From assembly GCA_016946835.1 (NCBI GenBank), contig JACVTC010000062.1, positions 455,001 through 500,000 on the forward strand: a stretch of DNA of 45,000 bases. Direction: 5' to 3'. Of the stretch, positions 14,068 through 24,559 are shown piece by piece. A program made the position numbers and the translations under genes. This stretch comes from Neocallimastix lanati (nom. inval.). Lineage: Eukaryota > Neocallimastigomycota > Neocallimastigomycetes > Neocallimastigales > Neocallimastigaceae. Positions within the stretch are counted from its first letter, which is position 1; each line of letters opens with the position of its first letter. A model generated the notes under the pieces. That model saw only the letters and a list, made by a program, of their open reading frames with translations, had not been told where the DNA came from and did no database searches.

Positions 14068-17000
14068 ATGGAGGAATTAACATTAAGACAGAAAGAACTT
14101 ATTAAAGTTCTTCTGGAATCTAAAAAATGTCATGATGAATATAAAAGTACAATAGAAAAATATAAAGAATTTAATGCAGATCAAATAGCTGAAAATCAGA
14201 AGGTTTGTCATGATTTTATGGTTCAAAATGTTTCATTATTCTATGATAAAATTAATATATGTTATATGGGTTTAATTGAATCCATTTCCATGCTTTATGA
14301 TCCATTACAAGAACATGAAAAGTCATTGGAAGCACAATTAGCCCGTCAGGATGAATTGGAAAATCGTATTGGAATAATAGAAGAATCTGTTGATTTAGAA
14401 AAATTGGATAGTTTAGAGAATAGGGTTAAGCAATTAGAAACTGGTCGTTCAGTGGGAAGATTTAGTGGCGGTGGAGATATGGATGTAGATGCACAAAGTA
14501 TTTTAATTCAAAAATATGAAGATAAATTTGCAGAAATGGAAGAGGAACAAAATAATATGAGGAAAAAATTAGAAGAACAAGAGGATATGATTAATAAATT
14601 AGAAAAATTACTTAAACCAGAATCCACTCCATTTGTAAATCAACCTTCAATTTCTGTTAATATTGAAGAAACCTCACCAACTCAAAGTAAAAAGAAAAAG
14701 AAGGAAGATTTGAAGATTAAAACAAATGTTGCTAAAGAATCTTCTTCTAAATCTGCAACTGTTTCAGGTTCTAAGAACAAGGAACATTCTTCAACACCAA
14801 GATCTGCTACCCCATCCTCTGGTAAAACAAAGGAAAGATCCTCATCTATATTTGGTAGTAGAAAGAAGGATAAGGAAAAGGAAAAAGAAACCTCAGCTAA
14901 TTCACTTCCTGAAGATACTCTTAATAATATTATGGATCTTACTAAGCGTATTGTTTCTGTTGAAACTACTATTAACAAAATTGTACAGCCAAATGAAGTT
15001 ATCCTTGAAAACCGTATAAAGAATATTGAAAATGTAGTCACTGGTCAAAATGTCGATGTTAATAAACTCAACTTAATTGAACAAGATTTGAAGGCACAAA
15101 TTGAAGAAAAGAACCAATTAATTGAAAAATTCAAGCAACATCAACTTCATATCAGTAATAGATTCATTAATCTTGAAAGTCAATTAGAAGAAGAGCAACA
15201 TAGTATGTCAAATAAATTCGATGATCGTATAAGAGTCATTGAAGATGTTGTTAGAGATCAAAAGGAAGCAATGGATGAAAATGTCGAAAAATGTCTTAAG
15301 GAGGTAGAAGATAAGTTAATTGAAAAAGCAAAACAAGCTCAACCATCAACTGGAGATGATGGTAATGGTCCAAAGGCAGATCAAGAAAGTCTTACGAAAT
15401 TGGAAGACAGAGTGAAGACTTTAGAAAATAGATTCAATGGTGTAAGAAGTGCAGATGCTTCAGGTAATAGGATGGAAGCATTAAGTAACTTTGATGAAAA
15501 TAGTTACAATATTGAATCTAAATTAAAATCGATGGAAGAAAAATTAAATTCCAAGATCAATAATAATACTTCATATATTAGAAGAGTAGATGACAGTTTG
15601 TTAGATTATATCAGTGAAAATTCACCAAAGATTAAGAAGTTGTCTATTATTGAAAATAATGTAGATAAAAACATTAAAGCAATGGATGAATACATTGCTA
15701 ATGTTAATGAAAAGTTAAAGAATATTGAAGATAGCATGAATGACAATAATAATAATGATACTGTCACTAGGGATATTGGTGATATAAATGCTGTTCCAAA
15801 GAAAGAAAATGAAAGTTCAGGAGTTGACAGTGAAGAAATTGAAAAGCTAAAGGATAAAATAAAGTTAATTGAAGAAAGGATGGATGAAGGTTATGTCGCT
15901 CCACCTTCAAATATTGCTAGTCCATTCGGCAGTAATAATAGTATTCATAAAGAATCACCAGAAACACGTTTAGATAGAGTAGACAAGACCATTGTTGATA
16001 TTAAGTTTAAGCTTAATAAGCTTGATGACAAAGTAGATCAAAATCATCAAGAACTTAATAATCGTATTAATGCCTTAGATAATAAAGAAATTAATAAAGA
16101 AACTAATAATGGAGATAATAACACTAATAATAGTGAATCAAATGAAGAATTAAGTAAGCGTTTAGCTGATCTTGAAGATAGCTATGAGGACACAGAAGGT
16201 AAAGTAAATAATATTATTGAAAAATTCGGTATTGTTGCCGACGGTCTTAATGAAAAATTAAAGAAATTAAGTCAAAAGGTTGAAGACATGGAGAACAATA
16301 AATCATCTGGTACCCGTAGTTTAGGTAATCCATCCTATCTTAACAATACCAGTAGTAGTAACAATTCTAGTAATGAAATTCAAAAACTTAAAGAAAGAAT
16401 AGAATTTATTGAAGGCTTTAAGGGTAAATTCGATGATTTAGCAGAAAAGATACAAAAAGTTGAAGGTGATAGTAAAGAATCTGTCGATAAAGTTCAAGAT
16501 ACATTCAGTCAAGTTGCTGAAGAAATCAACAAACATATTAGTGATATTGACAAGAAATTAAGCAATATGGAAAATAATTCAGACTCTAATAATAAACAAG
16601 GCAAATCTGCTATTGAAAGCGATGAATTATATAATAAATTTGGTGAAATTAATAATAAGATAGATTATCTTAAGGATGAATTTGAATCTGCTCTTGAAGA
16701 TATTAATAAAAAAGTTTCCCAAAATAGCAAGAATGGAAGCAACTCTTCAATTAATGATGAAATTGAAAAGAGTATTAGTAACATGAATAAAAAGATTGAT
16801 AATGCTAACAATAATACAGCTGATGGATTAAAATTAATGAATGATAAGTTTGGAAAAATGTTCAAAGAAGTTAATGACAAGATTGATGCTGTTAAAATGA
16901 ATGTTAGTTTACTTACAAACGATGTCACCAAAAAGTATGATGAATTAATGAATAATGGTGCCAAAGGTAATAATAACAATTCTCAAGAATTAACGAGTAA

Positions 17001-20000
17001 ATTAAATACATTAGAAGAAGAAGTTTCTAATCTTACTGTAGAGTTCCAAAAGGAACTTGAAAGTCTTAAGAAGGATGTTGATAATAACCAAGAATTAGGA
17101 GACAAGGTTAATTCATTAGAAAGTAAGGTTTCTGAACTTACAGAAGAATTTAGTAAAAAGCTAGATGAATTAATGGAGAAAACAAATCAAGATAATGAAA
17201 ATAATGACTCCGATGAGCTATCAAAACATATGAGTGAGCTTGAAGAAAATATTAATAATCTCACGAAAAAATTTGAAAATGAACTTCAGCAATTAAATGA
17301 AGAATTAAGTCAAGTAAGAAATGAACCAACTAAAGAAGATAATAATACTAATGATGATTCTCAAAAATTAAATGAACAACTTAACAAGTTAGAAGATAAG
17401 GTCAATGATCTAAGCCAAGAATTTGTTAGAAGAATTGATGAATTAGAAAAGAATTCATTAGATAATAAAGTTAATTATGATAGTAATGAAATAATAGAAA
17501 AAATTAACAAATTAGAAGATAATATTAAACCATATGATAATAGATTCAAAGAACTTAAGAGTGAAATTGATCAACTAGCAGAGAGTCATAATGAATTAGT
17601 AGAAAGAAGTGTCATAGCTCCATCAGAAGATAGTACACCTGTTTCTGAAGCCAATACTAATGTAAGTGTGCCTGAAACTGTAGTTTCTCTTGAGAAGAAG
17701 ATTCAAAAAATGGAAAAAGATTTGAAGCATTGCGAAGTTAAAAATAGTAATATTGATAAGAAGATTGTATCACTTGAACAAAAACTTAAAGATAAAAATG
17801 ATTCCGAAAGTATTAATCAAAGATTCGATGATGATCGTCTTAAGATTATTGAAGAAAATATATTTAAGCATAAACACAGTTTAGACTCCCAACAAAAGAT
17901 GATTGATAGTAATACTGAAGCTATTGAACGTCTTAAGAATAATGGAGTATCTAATATTCAAACATCAAGAGAAGATCCAAGTAAGAGTAAGAAGGATGAT
18001 GAAAAATACGAAGAGCTTAAAGATTATATTGATATTATTGAAAAGAATACAAGTGAACAAAAGGAGAATTTCGAAGAACGTGTTTCTAAATTAGAAGAAT
18101 ATGTTGTTAGTAACTTTACTGACAATAATCACAAAACTCAAATCAAAGAAATTGAAAATAACTGTAATAACAATAAAGAAGAAATAAAGAAACTTAAAGA
18201 TCAAATTAATTCTCTCTCTAAACCTGACAGCAATGTCCAAAATGAAGAAGAACTTAAGAAATTAAAGGAAGATATTAATTCTGTTGCTAAAAACCTTGAA
18301 GATGGCATGAATAATGTGAATGAAATCAGTAAAAAGGTTGAAAATAATGAAAACTTAATTAATGATATTTCTAGTAGTATTTCTAAGATTCAAACAGTCC
18401 AAAATAATATTAATGATCTGACAAGTAAGATGAATAATAATGAAGTATATGTTACTGAGCTTACTAGTAAATTAGATGCTATTAATACCAGAGTAGTTAA
18501 TACGGAAATATCTGTCAATGACCATAAATTCAAGCTTGATAATATTTATTCTAGATTATCTAATAATGATCCAAATTCAGATTCTATTTCATTTACTGAA
18601 TCACTAAGATCTGCTAACGAAGAAAAACAACCAAACTACAGACTTAGCGATATCCAGAATAGAGTTAATGATATCAGCTCAAGATTAATTAATGCTGAAA
18701 ATTCAGTTAATGACCATGGCAGTAAATTAGAAAATATATACCTCAGAATTTCTAATGCAGAAACCTTTGTCAATGATAATGGTATAAAGATTAGTGATAT
18801 CTACTCAAGAATCAATGAATCAGACCAACATAACAATAATAAGCTTCAAAGTATACAAAATTGCGTTAATGACATATACACGAAGATGAGCAATACCGAT
18901 AATGTTATTAGTGGTCAAAACAGTAAATTCGAAAATATCTACATGAGATTATCAACCTCAGAAAACTACATTAATGATAATAATATAAAGATTAATGACT
19001 TATACTCAAGAATTGGAAATACTGAAAATGCTATTAACGATGTTCAAGATATTCAAACTAATATTAATGATATTTACACAAGACTCTGTGATAATGAAAA
19101 TTCGATTAGTGAACATCAAAAGAGCATTGATAATCTTATAATCAAAAGTAAGGAAAATGAAGAAAGTAACAATAATAAATTACAAGACATTAGAGAAATC
19201 TATTCAAGACTTTCAGATACTGAAAATTCAACTACTGAAAATGTTAATAAGATTGAAGATTTGTACTCCAGGGTGGAAGATAATGAAGAAATTAATAATA
19301 ATAAGATACATGATGTTCAATATAGTATAAATGAAATTAACAAGAAACTTGCTGACTTTGAATACAGAATTAAAGAAAATAAGGATATTGTTAATGAAAT
19401 GTATAAGGCTAACGATAACGAAAACAATTCTAAATTAACTGAAATGGATACCAAGATTGGCAATATGAAAACTAGAATTGAAAGTTATGAAAAAACAATT
19501 AATGAAAGTAACAACAAGATTGCTGAATTAAATTCAATGAGAAATGATGATAACGCCAAGAATGAAAATAATATTAAGAGTGTTATCGAAAATGTCAATA
19601 AATTAATTATTAAGTTAAGTAATGACGAGGAAATTATTAGTGAAAACTCTAAATGTATTGACGAATTATACAGTTTGAACAATTCGAAGTATGAAAAGGA
19701 AAAGAATAAGGTACAAGGATTACAAACAAGTGTAGAAGCATTAAGCACAAGATTAAATAATACAGAAAGCTCAATTAATGATCATAACACTAAGATTGAT
19801 AGTATCAATTCAAGACTTACCAATACTGAAAATACCATTAATGAATATGATGGTAAATTCAATAGTGTAAATAACCGTCTTAAAAATATTGAAAAGAAGG
19901 ATGAAGATGAAAGGGGTAAGGAAGCCTTTACAGAAGTCTTTGATAATAAGCTTAAGAATGTCAACTCTAAATTAGGAAATATTGACGATGCTATTAATGA

Positions 20001-22227
20001 ACATAATGAGAAATTCAATAACGTATACTCCAGAATGGTCAATACTGAAATCACAGTTAATGATAATAATGACAAGTTTAATAATGTTTATCAACGTATG
20101 GTTAAGGTTGAATTAGATGTTAATGAACACAATAATAAGATTAATAATATCTTTACAAGAATGTCTGAAAATGATGAAAAATTAAGTAACATATGTTCTA
20201 AGATTTCAACAATTGAAAATAACAGTGTTGATAATAGTAAGAAAATTAATGAATTAAGTTCTGAGGTTATTAGTAAGGAAGAAGCTAATAACAAATTACA
20301 GAATGTTCAAAATTCCATTAAGGACATTAACCTCAAATTAGAAAATAGTGCTACGGAAAATTCTAAATTCAACAACAAGTGCGATAACATTAATTCAAGA
20401 TTAGTTGAAACTGAAAAGTCTATTAATGAATACAGTGGTAAGTTAAGTGCCATGAATACTCGTGTTACTAATAACGAAAATGAATTGAAGGAACATGCTA
20501 CGGCTATTGAAAGCAACGAAAAATCAATCAAAGAGCAAAAAAGTAAGACTGAATCAATAGAGGCTAAATTGAACACCATTGAAAATACTGTATCAAATGT
20601 TAAATCAGCCGTTGAAAATAATGAGCATGACAATGCAAGTAAGCACCAAGAATCTAAAAAGAAGATTAGTGATGTATTAAGTAAGTTAGAAGAAACCGAA
20701 AATGTTATTAATGATAATAGTGCTAAGATTAAAGCACTTAATTCCAAGATTGATAATAGTGAAAGAGAAGTGAATAAATGTAATGAAGATTTAACCAACA
20801 TGAATTCCAAGATATCTAGTTATGAAAGTAAGATAAACGATAATAATAAGATGATCACTGATCTTACCTCAAGAATTGGTAATTCTGAACAAATCAATGG
20901 TAGATTCCAAGAATTCCAAAATACTATTAGTGAAATATCATCAAAGATTGATAATATTAGCCATGAAACTAAGAACAAGCTTGATAATGTTAATACTAGA
21001 ATTAATAGCGTTGAAAGTTCATGGAAGAATGATCGTAATAAGATTGAAAATACTGCTAATGAATTAAATAATCAAGAACAAAACATCAATATGAACACCA
21101 ATAAGATAAAGGAAATTACTAATAAGATGAAGAATATTGAAAATACTTTCAATGAACAATCCCAAAACTTCAACGAAATTGATAATATTTTAGAAAACAT
21201 TGAGAAGCTTAATAATCAAGTCAATTCTCTTGAATCCAGACATGGAAAAGACAAATCCAAGATGGCAGACTTTGAAAAGAAGATGAATTCCATTAACGAT
21301 ACCATTGCAAAGAACCAGAATAAGGTTCAAAATATGATTGAACAAATCAATAGCAATAAAGAAAAGAATGAAGACCTTATGGAAGCCACCGAGAAATTAG
21401 AAAGACTTGAACAAAGCTTGAATGAATTAAAACAAAAGGTTAAACAAAATGCCAATGAAAATGAAAAGAAGGTCAATAATATGGAACAAAAGTTCATTGA
21501 CTTAGCTTCTGAACAAGAAAGTAACAGTGCTAACTATGATAAATTGAACTCATTAGAAAAGATGGTTAAGAATATGAACCATATGAACCTTGAAAATAAA
21601 TTCGATGATATTGAAAAACAAATAAATGAAATTAAGAACAAGACTGATGAATTTAATAATACATCATCGAAGGTGAACAGTTTAGAAAGAAAGTTCAATA
21701 ATCAAAATGAAAACATCAATGAATTTGTTAATGTTGTTATTGATAAACGATTCAAGAAATTAGAAAATATTATTGATCATAAGAACAATGGCTTAAGTCA
21801 AAAACTTCAAGAACAAGTGAAATCATTGAAGGAAAACCTTGCAAATGAAAATAAAAAATCATATAATAATTTAAATAATCCAAATGAAAATAATAATTAT
21901 GAATATGAAAAAAGAATTAAACTATTGGAAAAGACCTTAGAAGGTCAAATTTATAAAAAAGCTGTCAATGACAGAAAGAAACAACAAATGGAAAATCAAT
22001 TTGAAAAAAGAATAAAAGAACTTGAGAAATCCATTATAGGATCTTCCAAGAATAGAAGAAACAATTTCATACCTGATGATGAAAGTGTAAGTAATACCGA
22101 TGATATGAATGATAATAATAATTATTCATTCTCTACATCAAAGAATGAATCCAAGAGAAGATGGAATAATGAAGAAAATAATTTAAAGGATTATGAAGAA
22201 AGAACAAGATATTGGAGTTGTTATTAA
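14068..22227 (+). CDS. Giant coiled-coil protein with 21-residue repeats (2719 aa, one exon)
   Basis: A single 8.16-kb open frame with no introns. Residues 1-110 are a helical head (MEELTLRQKELIKVLLES...) with several Cys and aromatic residues. Residues about 200-275 are a basic Ser-rich linker (QSKKKKKED, then SSTPRSATPSSGKTKERSSS). The rest is almost entirely heptad coiled coil. Residues about 1430-2160 contain a 21-residue repeat (three heptads) of the form N-T-E-x-x-I-N-D-H-x-x-K-I-x-x-I-x-S-R-L-x, for example NTESSINDHNTKIDSINSRL (followed by T) near residue 1896. Short Asn/Ser hinges interrupt the coil at intervals. The C-terminus (residues about 2640-2719) is Asn/Arg rich and ends in WSCY. 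No membrane segment or signal peptide is seen. Codons favour AAG for Lys and many C-ending codons compared with neighbouring genes. That fits high expression. A filament, rootlet or scaffold role is inference; no domain proves it. Confidence 0.93.
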   Translation: MEELTLRQKELIKVLLESKKCHDEYKSTIEKYKEFNADQIAENQKVCHDFMVQNVSLFYDKINICYMGLIESISMLYDPLQEHEKSLEAQLARQDELENRIGIIEESVDLEKLDSLENRVKQLETGRSVGRFSGGGDMDVDAQSILIQKYEDKFAEMEEEQNNMRKKLEEQEDMINKLEKLLKPESTPFVNQPSISVNIEETSPTQSKKKKKEDLKIKTNVAKESSSKSATVSGSKNKEHSSTPRSATPSSGKTKERSSSIFGSRKKDKEKEKETSANSLPEDTLNNIMDLTKRIVSVETTINKIVQPNEVILENRIKNIENVVTGQNVDVNKLNLIEQDLKAQIEEKNQLIEKFKQHQLHISNRFINLESQLEEEQHSMSNKFDDRIRVIEDVVRDQKEAMDENVEKCLKEVEDKLIEKAKQAQPSTGDDGNGPKADQESLTKLEDRVKTLENRFNGVRSADASGNRMEALSNFDENSYNIESKLKSMEEKLNSKINNNTSYIRRVDDSLLDYISENSPKIKKLSIIENNVDKNIKAMDEYIANVNEKLKNIEDSMNDNNNNDTVTRDIGDINAVPKKENESSGVDSEEIEKLKDKIKLIEERMDEGYVAPPSNIASPFGSNNSIHKESPETRLDRVDKTIVDIKFKLNKLDDKVDQNHQELNNRINALDNKEINKETNNGDNNTNNSESNEELSKRLADLEDSYEDTEGKVNNIIEKFGIVADGLNEKLKKLSQKVEDMENNKSSGTRSLGNPSYLNNTSSSNNSSNEIQKLKERIEFIEGFKGKFDDLAEKIQKVEGDSKESVDKVQDTFSQVAEEINKHISDIDKKLSNMENNSDSNNKQGKSAIESDELYNKFGEINNKIDYLKDEFESALEDINKKVSQNSKNGSNSSINDEIEKSISNMNKKIDNANNNTADGLKLMNDKFGKMFKEVNDKIDAVKMNVSLLTNDVTKKYDELMNNGAKGNNNNSQELTSKLNTLEEEVSNLTVEFQKELESLKKDVDNNQELGDKVNSLESKVSELTEEFSKKLDELMEKTNQDNENNDSDELSKHMSELEENINNLTKKFENELQQLNEELSQVRNEPTKEDNNTNDDSQKLNEQLNKLEDKVNDLSQEFVRRIDELEKNSLDNKVNYDSNEIIEKINKLEDNIKPYDNRFKELKSEIDQLAESHNELVERSVIAPSEDSTPVSEANTNVSVPETVVSLEKKIQKMEKDLKHCEVKNSNIDKKIVSLEQKLKDKNDSESINQRFDDDRLKIIEENIFKHKHSLDSQQKMIDSNTEAIERLKNNGVSNIQTSREDPSKSKKDDEKYEELKDYIDIIEKNTSEQKENFEERVSKLEEYVVSNFTDNNHKTQIKEIENNCNNNKEEIKKLKDQINSLSKPDSNVQNEEELKKLKEDINSVAKNLEDGMNNVNEISKKVENNENLINDISSSISKIQTVQNNINDLTSKMNNNEVYVTELTSKLDAINTRVVNTEISVNDHKFKLDNIYSRLSNNDPNSDSISFTESLRSANEEKQPNYRLSDIQNRVNDISSRLINAENSVNDHGSKLENIYLRISNAETFVNDNGIKISDIYSRINESDQHNNNKLQSIQNCVNDIYTKMSNTDNVISGQNSKFENIYMRLSTSENYINDNNIKINDLYSRIGNTENAINDVQDIQTNINDIYTRLCDNENSISEHQKSIDNLIIKSKENEESNNNKLQDIREIYSRLSDTENSTTENVNKIEDLYSRVEDNEEINNNKIHDVQYSINEINKKLADFEYRIKENKDIVNEMYKANDNENNSKLTEMDTKIGNMKTRIESYEKTINESNNKIAELNSMRNDDNAKNENNIKSVIENVNKLIIKLSNDEEIISENSKCIDELYSLNNSKYEKEKNKVQGLQTSVEALSTRLNNTESSINDHNTKIDSINSRLTNTENTINEYDGKFNSVNNRLKNIEKKDEDERGKEAFTEVFDNKLKNVNSKLGNIDDAINEHNEKFNNVYSRMVNTEITVNDNNDKFNNVYQRMVKVELDVNEHNNKINNIFTRMSENDEKLSNICSKISTIENNSVDNSKKINELSSEVISKEEANNKLQNVQNSIKDINLKLENSATENSKFNNKCDNINSRLVETEKSINEYSGKLSAMNTRVTNNENELKEHATAIESNEKSIKEQKSKTESIEAKLNTIENTVSNVKSAVENNEHDNASKHQESKKKISDVLSKLEETENVINDNSAKIKALNSKIDNSEREVNKCNEDLTNMNSKISSYESKINDNNKMITDLTSRIGNSEQINGRFQEFQNTISEISSKIDNISHETKNKLDNVNTRINSVESSWKNDRNKIENTANELNNQEQNINMNTNKIKEITNKMKNIENTFNEQSQNFNEIDNILENIEKLNNQVNSLESRHGKDKSKMADFEKKMNSINDTIAKNQNKVQNMIEQINSNKEKNEDLMEATEKLERLEQSLNELKQKVKQNANENEKKVNNMEQKFIDLASEQESNSANYDKLNSLEKMVKNMNHMNLENKFDDIEKQINEIKNKTDEFNNTSSKVNSLERKFNNQNENINEFVNVVIDKRFKKLENIIDHKNNGLSQKLQEQVKSLKENLANENKKSYNNLNNPNENNNYEYEKRIKLLEKTLEGQIYKKAVNDRKKQQMENQFEKRIKELEKSIIGSSKNRRNNFIPDDESVSNTDDMNDNNNYSFSTSKNESKRRWNNEENNLKDYEERTRYWSCY
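18360..20560 (+). repeat. 63-nt coding repeats of the giant coiled coil
   Basis: DNA encoding the 21-residue coiled-coil units, diverged at both DNA and protein level. Clear units are NAENSVNDHGSKLENIYLRI, NAETFVNDNGIKISDIYSRI and NIDDAINEHNEKFNNVYSRM. Hydrophobic residues fall at unit positions 6, 13, 16 and 20, which fits an a/d heptad pattern. Occasional 24- or 14-residue variants break the phase. Confidence 0.85.
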
Positions 22228-22924
22228 TTTTAATTTATCAAAAAAAAATTAAAGAATAAAAATAAAAATAAAAATAAAAATTTAAAAAAAAAAAAAAAAA
22301 GTAAAAATAAAATAAATAATTAATTAATTTTAAATAAAATCTAGGAAAAAAAATTAGAAAAAAAAAACAATATAAATAGATTTTGTTATTGTTTTTTTGT
22401 TATGTATAATATAAAAAAATATATATTAATATTATAAAAAAAAATAATGAAATTTAATACAAAAAAAAAAAAAATATATTTATTAATTCTAAATGAATTA
22501 TAAATATTAAATTATTACTATTAATTTTTTTTGTTATTATTATTTATTATTTATTTATCTATGTATTTTTATAATTTAATTATTTATAATAAGATTTTTA
22601 TATAAAACCAAATATATATATTTATATATATATATATATATAATTTTTTTTTATATATAATTACAAATGTATTCTTTATTTTTCTTCTAAAAAAATTTTT
22701 TTGAAATATAATAATAAAATTAATCTATAAAAAAAAAATCTCTTCAATATAAATATATTTGTGTACATCATAATTAATTTCAATAAATACTACAAATTAT
22801 TAAAATTGTAATTTTATTAATTATTATACAAAGATAAAAAAATACTATATATTACTAAAATAGTACTTTATAAAATATAAATTTATATTTTTTTAATAAT
22901 TAAAGTAACAGTCACTGATATAGT
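22228..22924. other. A/T-rich spacer after the giant gene
   Basis: No gene seen; A-runs, AAAAT-type repeats near 22255-22285 and TA runs near 22612-22640. Confidence 0.75.
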
Positions 22925-23254
22925 ATGAATAAAAAACTTCTTAATAATACTAACGTTACTAATAATTTAGTGAATAGTTCAATTGATGAATATCGTGGTA
23001 ATTTAAGTAATTTTCTGAATAATGAATGTGTAAATATATATGTGACATGGTATCGAGGATATAAAGATATTCTGTTTAAGAACCAAATCATTTCTGGTAA
23101 TCATTCAAAAATAATCATTCTTGGTGCAGTCTACGGCGCTCTTTTACAGAAATTATGCCTTAGGACTCGTACAAGACAAGGGTTACTATTCCGATGGTAT
23201 GAGCACAAAATAACTAGGAGCGTCAACGGTGAAAATGCAGTTAAGACAGGCTAG
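22925..23254 (+). CDS. Doubtful 109-aa ORF overlapping a G/C-rich island
   Basis: The first half (MNKKLLNNTNVTNNLVNSS..., about residues 1-60) has A/T-biased, coding-like composition. The second half, from about ILGAVYGALLQKL, lies in DNA of about 46% G+C (23161-23280), is rich in Arg/Leu, and resembles nothing I know. Three readings are possible: a real short or partial gene, a relic of transferred or mobile DNA, or an accidental frame across a structured RNA gene. I see no intron that would extend it. I do not assign a function. Confidence 0.3.
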   Translation: MNKKLLNNTNVTNNLVNSSIDEYRGNLSNFLNNECVNIYVTWYRGYKDILFKNQIISGNHSKIIILGAVYGALLQKLCLRTRTRQGLLFRWYEHKITRSVNGENAVKTG

Positions 23255-23370
23255 CAGGGTCAATGTCCCTGAAGGGAGAAGACCATTGATACAGATTTAA
23301 ATAATAACAATAATTCATGAGAAATTATCTTTGAGGAATAAGAAGAATTAGAGGACCTTTCATCCTCAAA
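23120..23370. other. G/C-rich island, candidate structured RNA or transferred DNA
   Basis: G+C rises to about 46% over 23161-23280, in a spacer otherwise near 10%. In such A/T-rich genomes isolated G/C islands outside clear genes often mark structured RNA genes. Hairpins visible on the + strand are TCAATG (23260-23265) pairing with CATTGA (23284-23289), enclosing TCCC-TGAA-GGGA (23266-23277); and GAGGA (23351-23355) pairing with TCCTC (23363-23367) over a 7-base loop. I could not match it to tRNA, 5S rRNA, U1-U6, SRP, RNase P or group I/II intron cores. Confidence 0.4.
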
Positions 23371-24559
23371 ACTTATTAACATGATTTTTTATATTAATAT
23401 TATAAAATAATAAAAGATATTGATTTCTATAATTACTGTGTCAATAGAAATATAACATAATAAATTCAAAATAAATATTAATTAAAATCAAAATATATAT
23501 ATATATATATATTGTAAATTTATAATTTTATACATAATTAATAATAATTAACAGAAATACTGTTTTTTTTTTTAGACTTAAAAGAATAACTTTATTTAAT
23601 TTATGATAATTATTAAATAAAAAATGATAATTGTATTAATAATAATAATTATATATCTACATGAAAAAGAACAAAATATATTTATATTTTTGATATTAGT
23701 TAAAAAATAATTTAAAGTAAAAATAAAAAAATAAAGTAATAAAATATATTTATTGTAAAAAAAACAACTAACAAAAACGAGTTACCAAAGCAACGAAATT
23801 TTATTTATTTATTTATTTATTTTTATATTTTATTTATTTATTTTAATAATTTATTTATTTATTTTAATAATTTATTTATTTATATATTTATATATTTATT
23901 TATATATTTATTTATATATTTATTTATATATTTATTTATATATTTATTTATATATTTATTTATTTTTAAATTTTGTTTTAAATTATATAAAATAAAAATC
24001 ATATATTAAAAAATTTAAAAAACATATACATATAGTAATTGAAATAAATAAAAAAGAAATTAATAAAATATACATGGATGGAATAATTTAATAGATTTTT
24101 TTTTTTGATTGAATTAACTATAATTAAAAATTAAATAATTATGAATGAAGAGAAATATAAAATTTATATATAATTATTATTTTTATTTTATTTTTTTTTT
24201 TTTTTTTTGAATATTAATGTTTTAATTATTCAAAATTATTCTTTATTTGAATTTATTTAATTGATTTACTTTTTTTTTTTTTAAAATCATCTTCCTTCAA
24301 TAAAATTTTTTTAATAGATGAAGTACTCTTTCTTATTTAAATTATTATTCTTCTTTATATTCCTTTTTTTTTTTTTTTTTATCTTTGAATTCGTAAATGT
24401 TTTTTTTTTTTATTATAATTAAATTTGTTATTATTTCTATATTAAGAATTCTCTGTTCATTTTTTTTTTTTTAATTTATTTTATATTGTTCATTACTAAT
24501 ATTTATGTTATTAAAAATTATTATTTTCATTTGTTCTCTTAGTTCCTTACTAACTTTTA
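23371..24559. other. A/T-rich spacer with TATTTA tracts
   Basis: No gene seen. Contains TATTTATT/TATATATTTATT tandem tracts (about 23798-23965) and several T runs (about 24188-24208, 24364-24380) just past the 3' end of the minus-strand gene. Confidence 0.75.
23798..23965. repeat. TTTA / TATATATTTATT tandem tracts
   Basis: A patchwork of (TTTA)n, two copies of TTTTAATAATTTATTTATTTA, and a 12-base unit TATATATTTATT repeated about seven times. Confidence 0.85.

Noticed and set aside
14682-20810. Antisense and shifted frames within the giant gene
   Set aside because: Shadows of a long, well-supported coiled-coil reading frame.
23258-23284. SRP RNA helix 8 resemblance (GGTC...TCCC-TGAA-GGGA...GACC)
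   Set aside because: The stem-loop shape is similar but the conserved internal loop of SRP RNA (AGCA on the 3' side) is absent; no Alu-domain sequence nearby.
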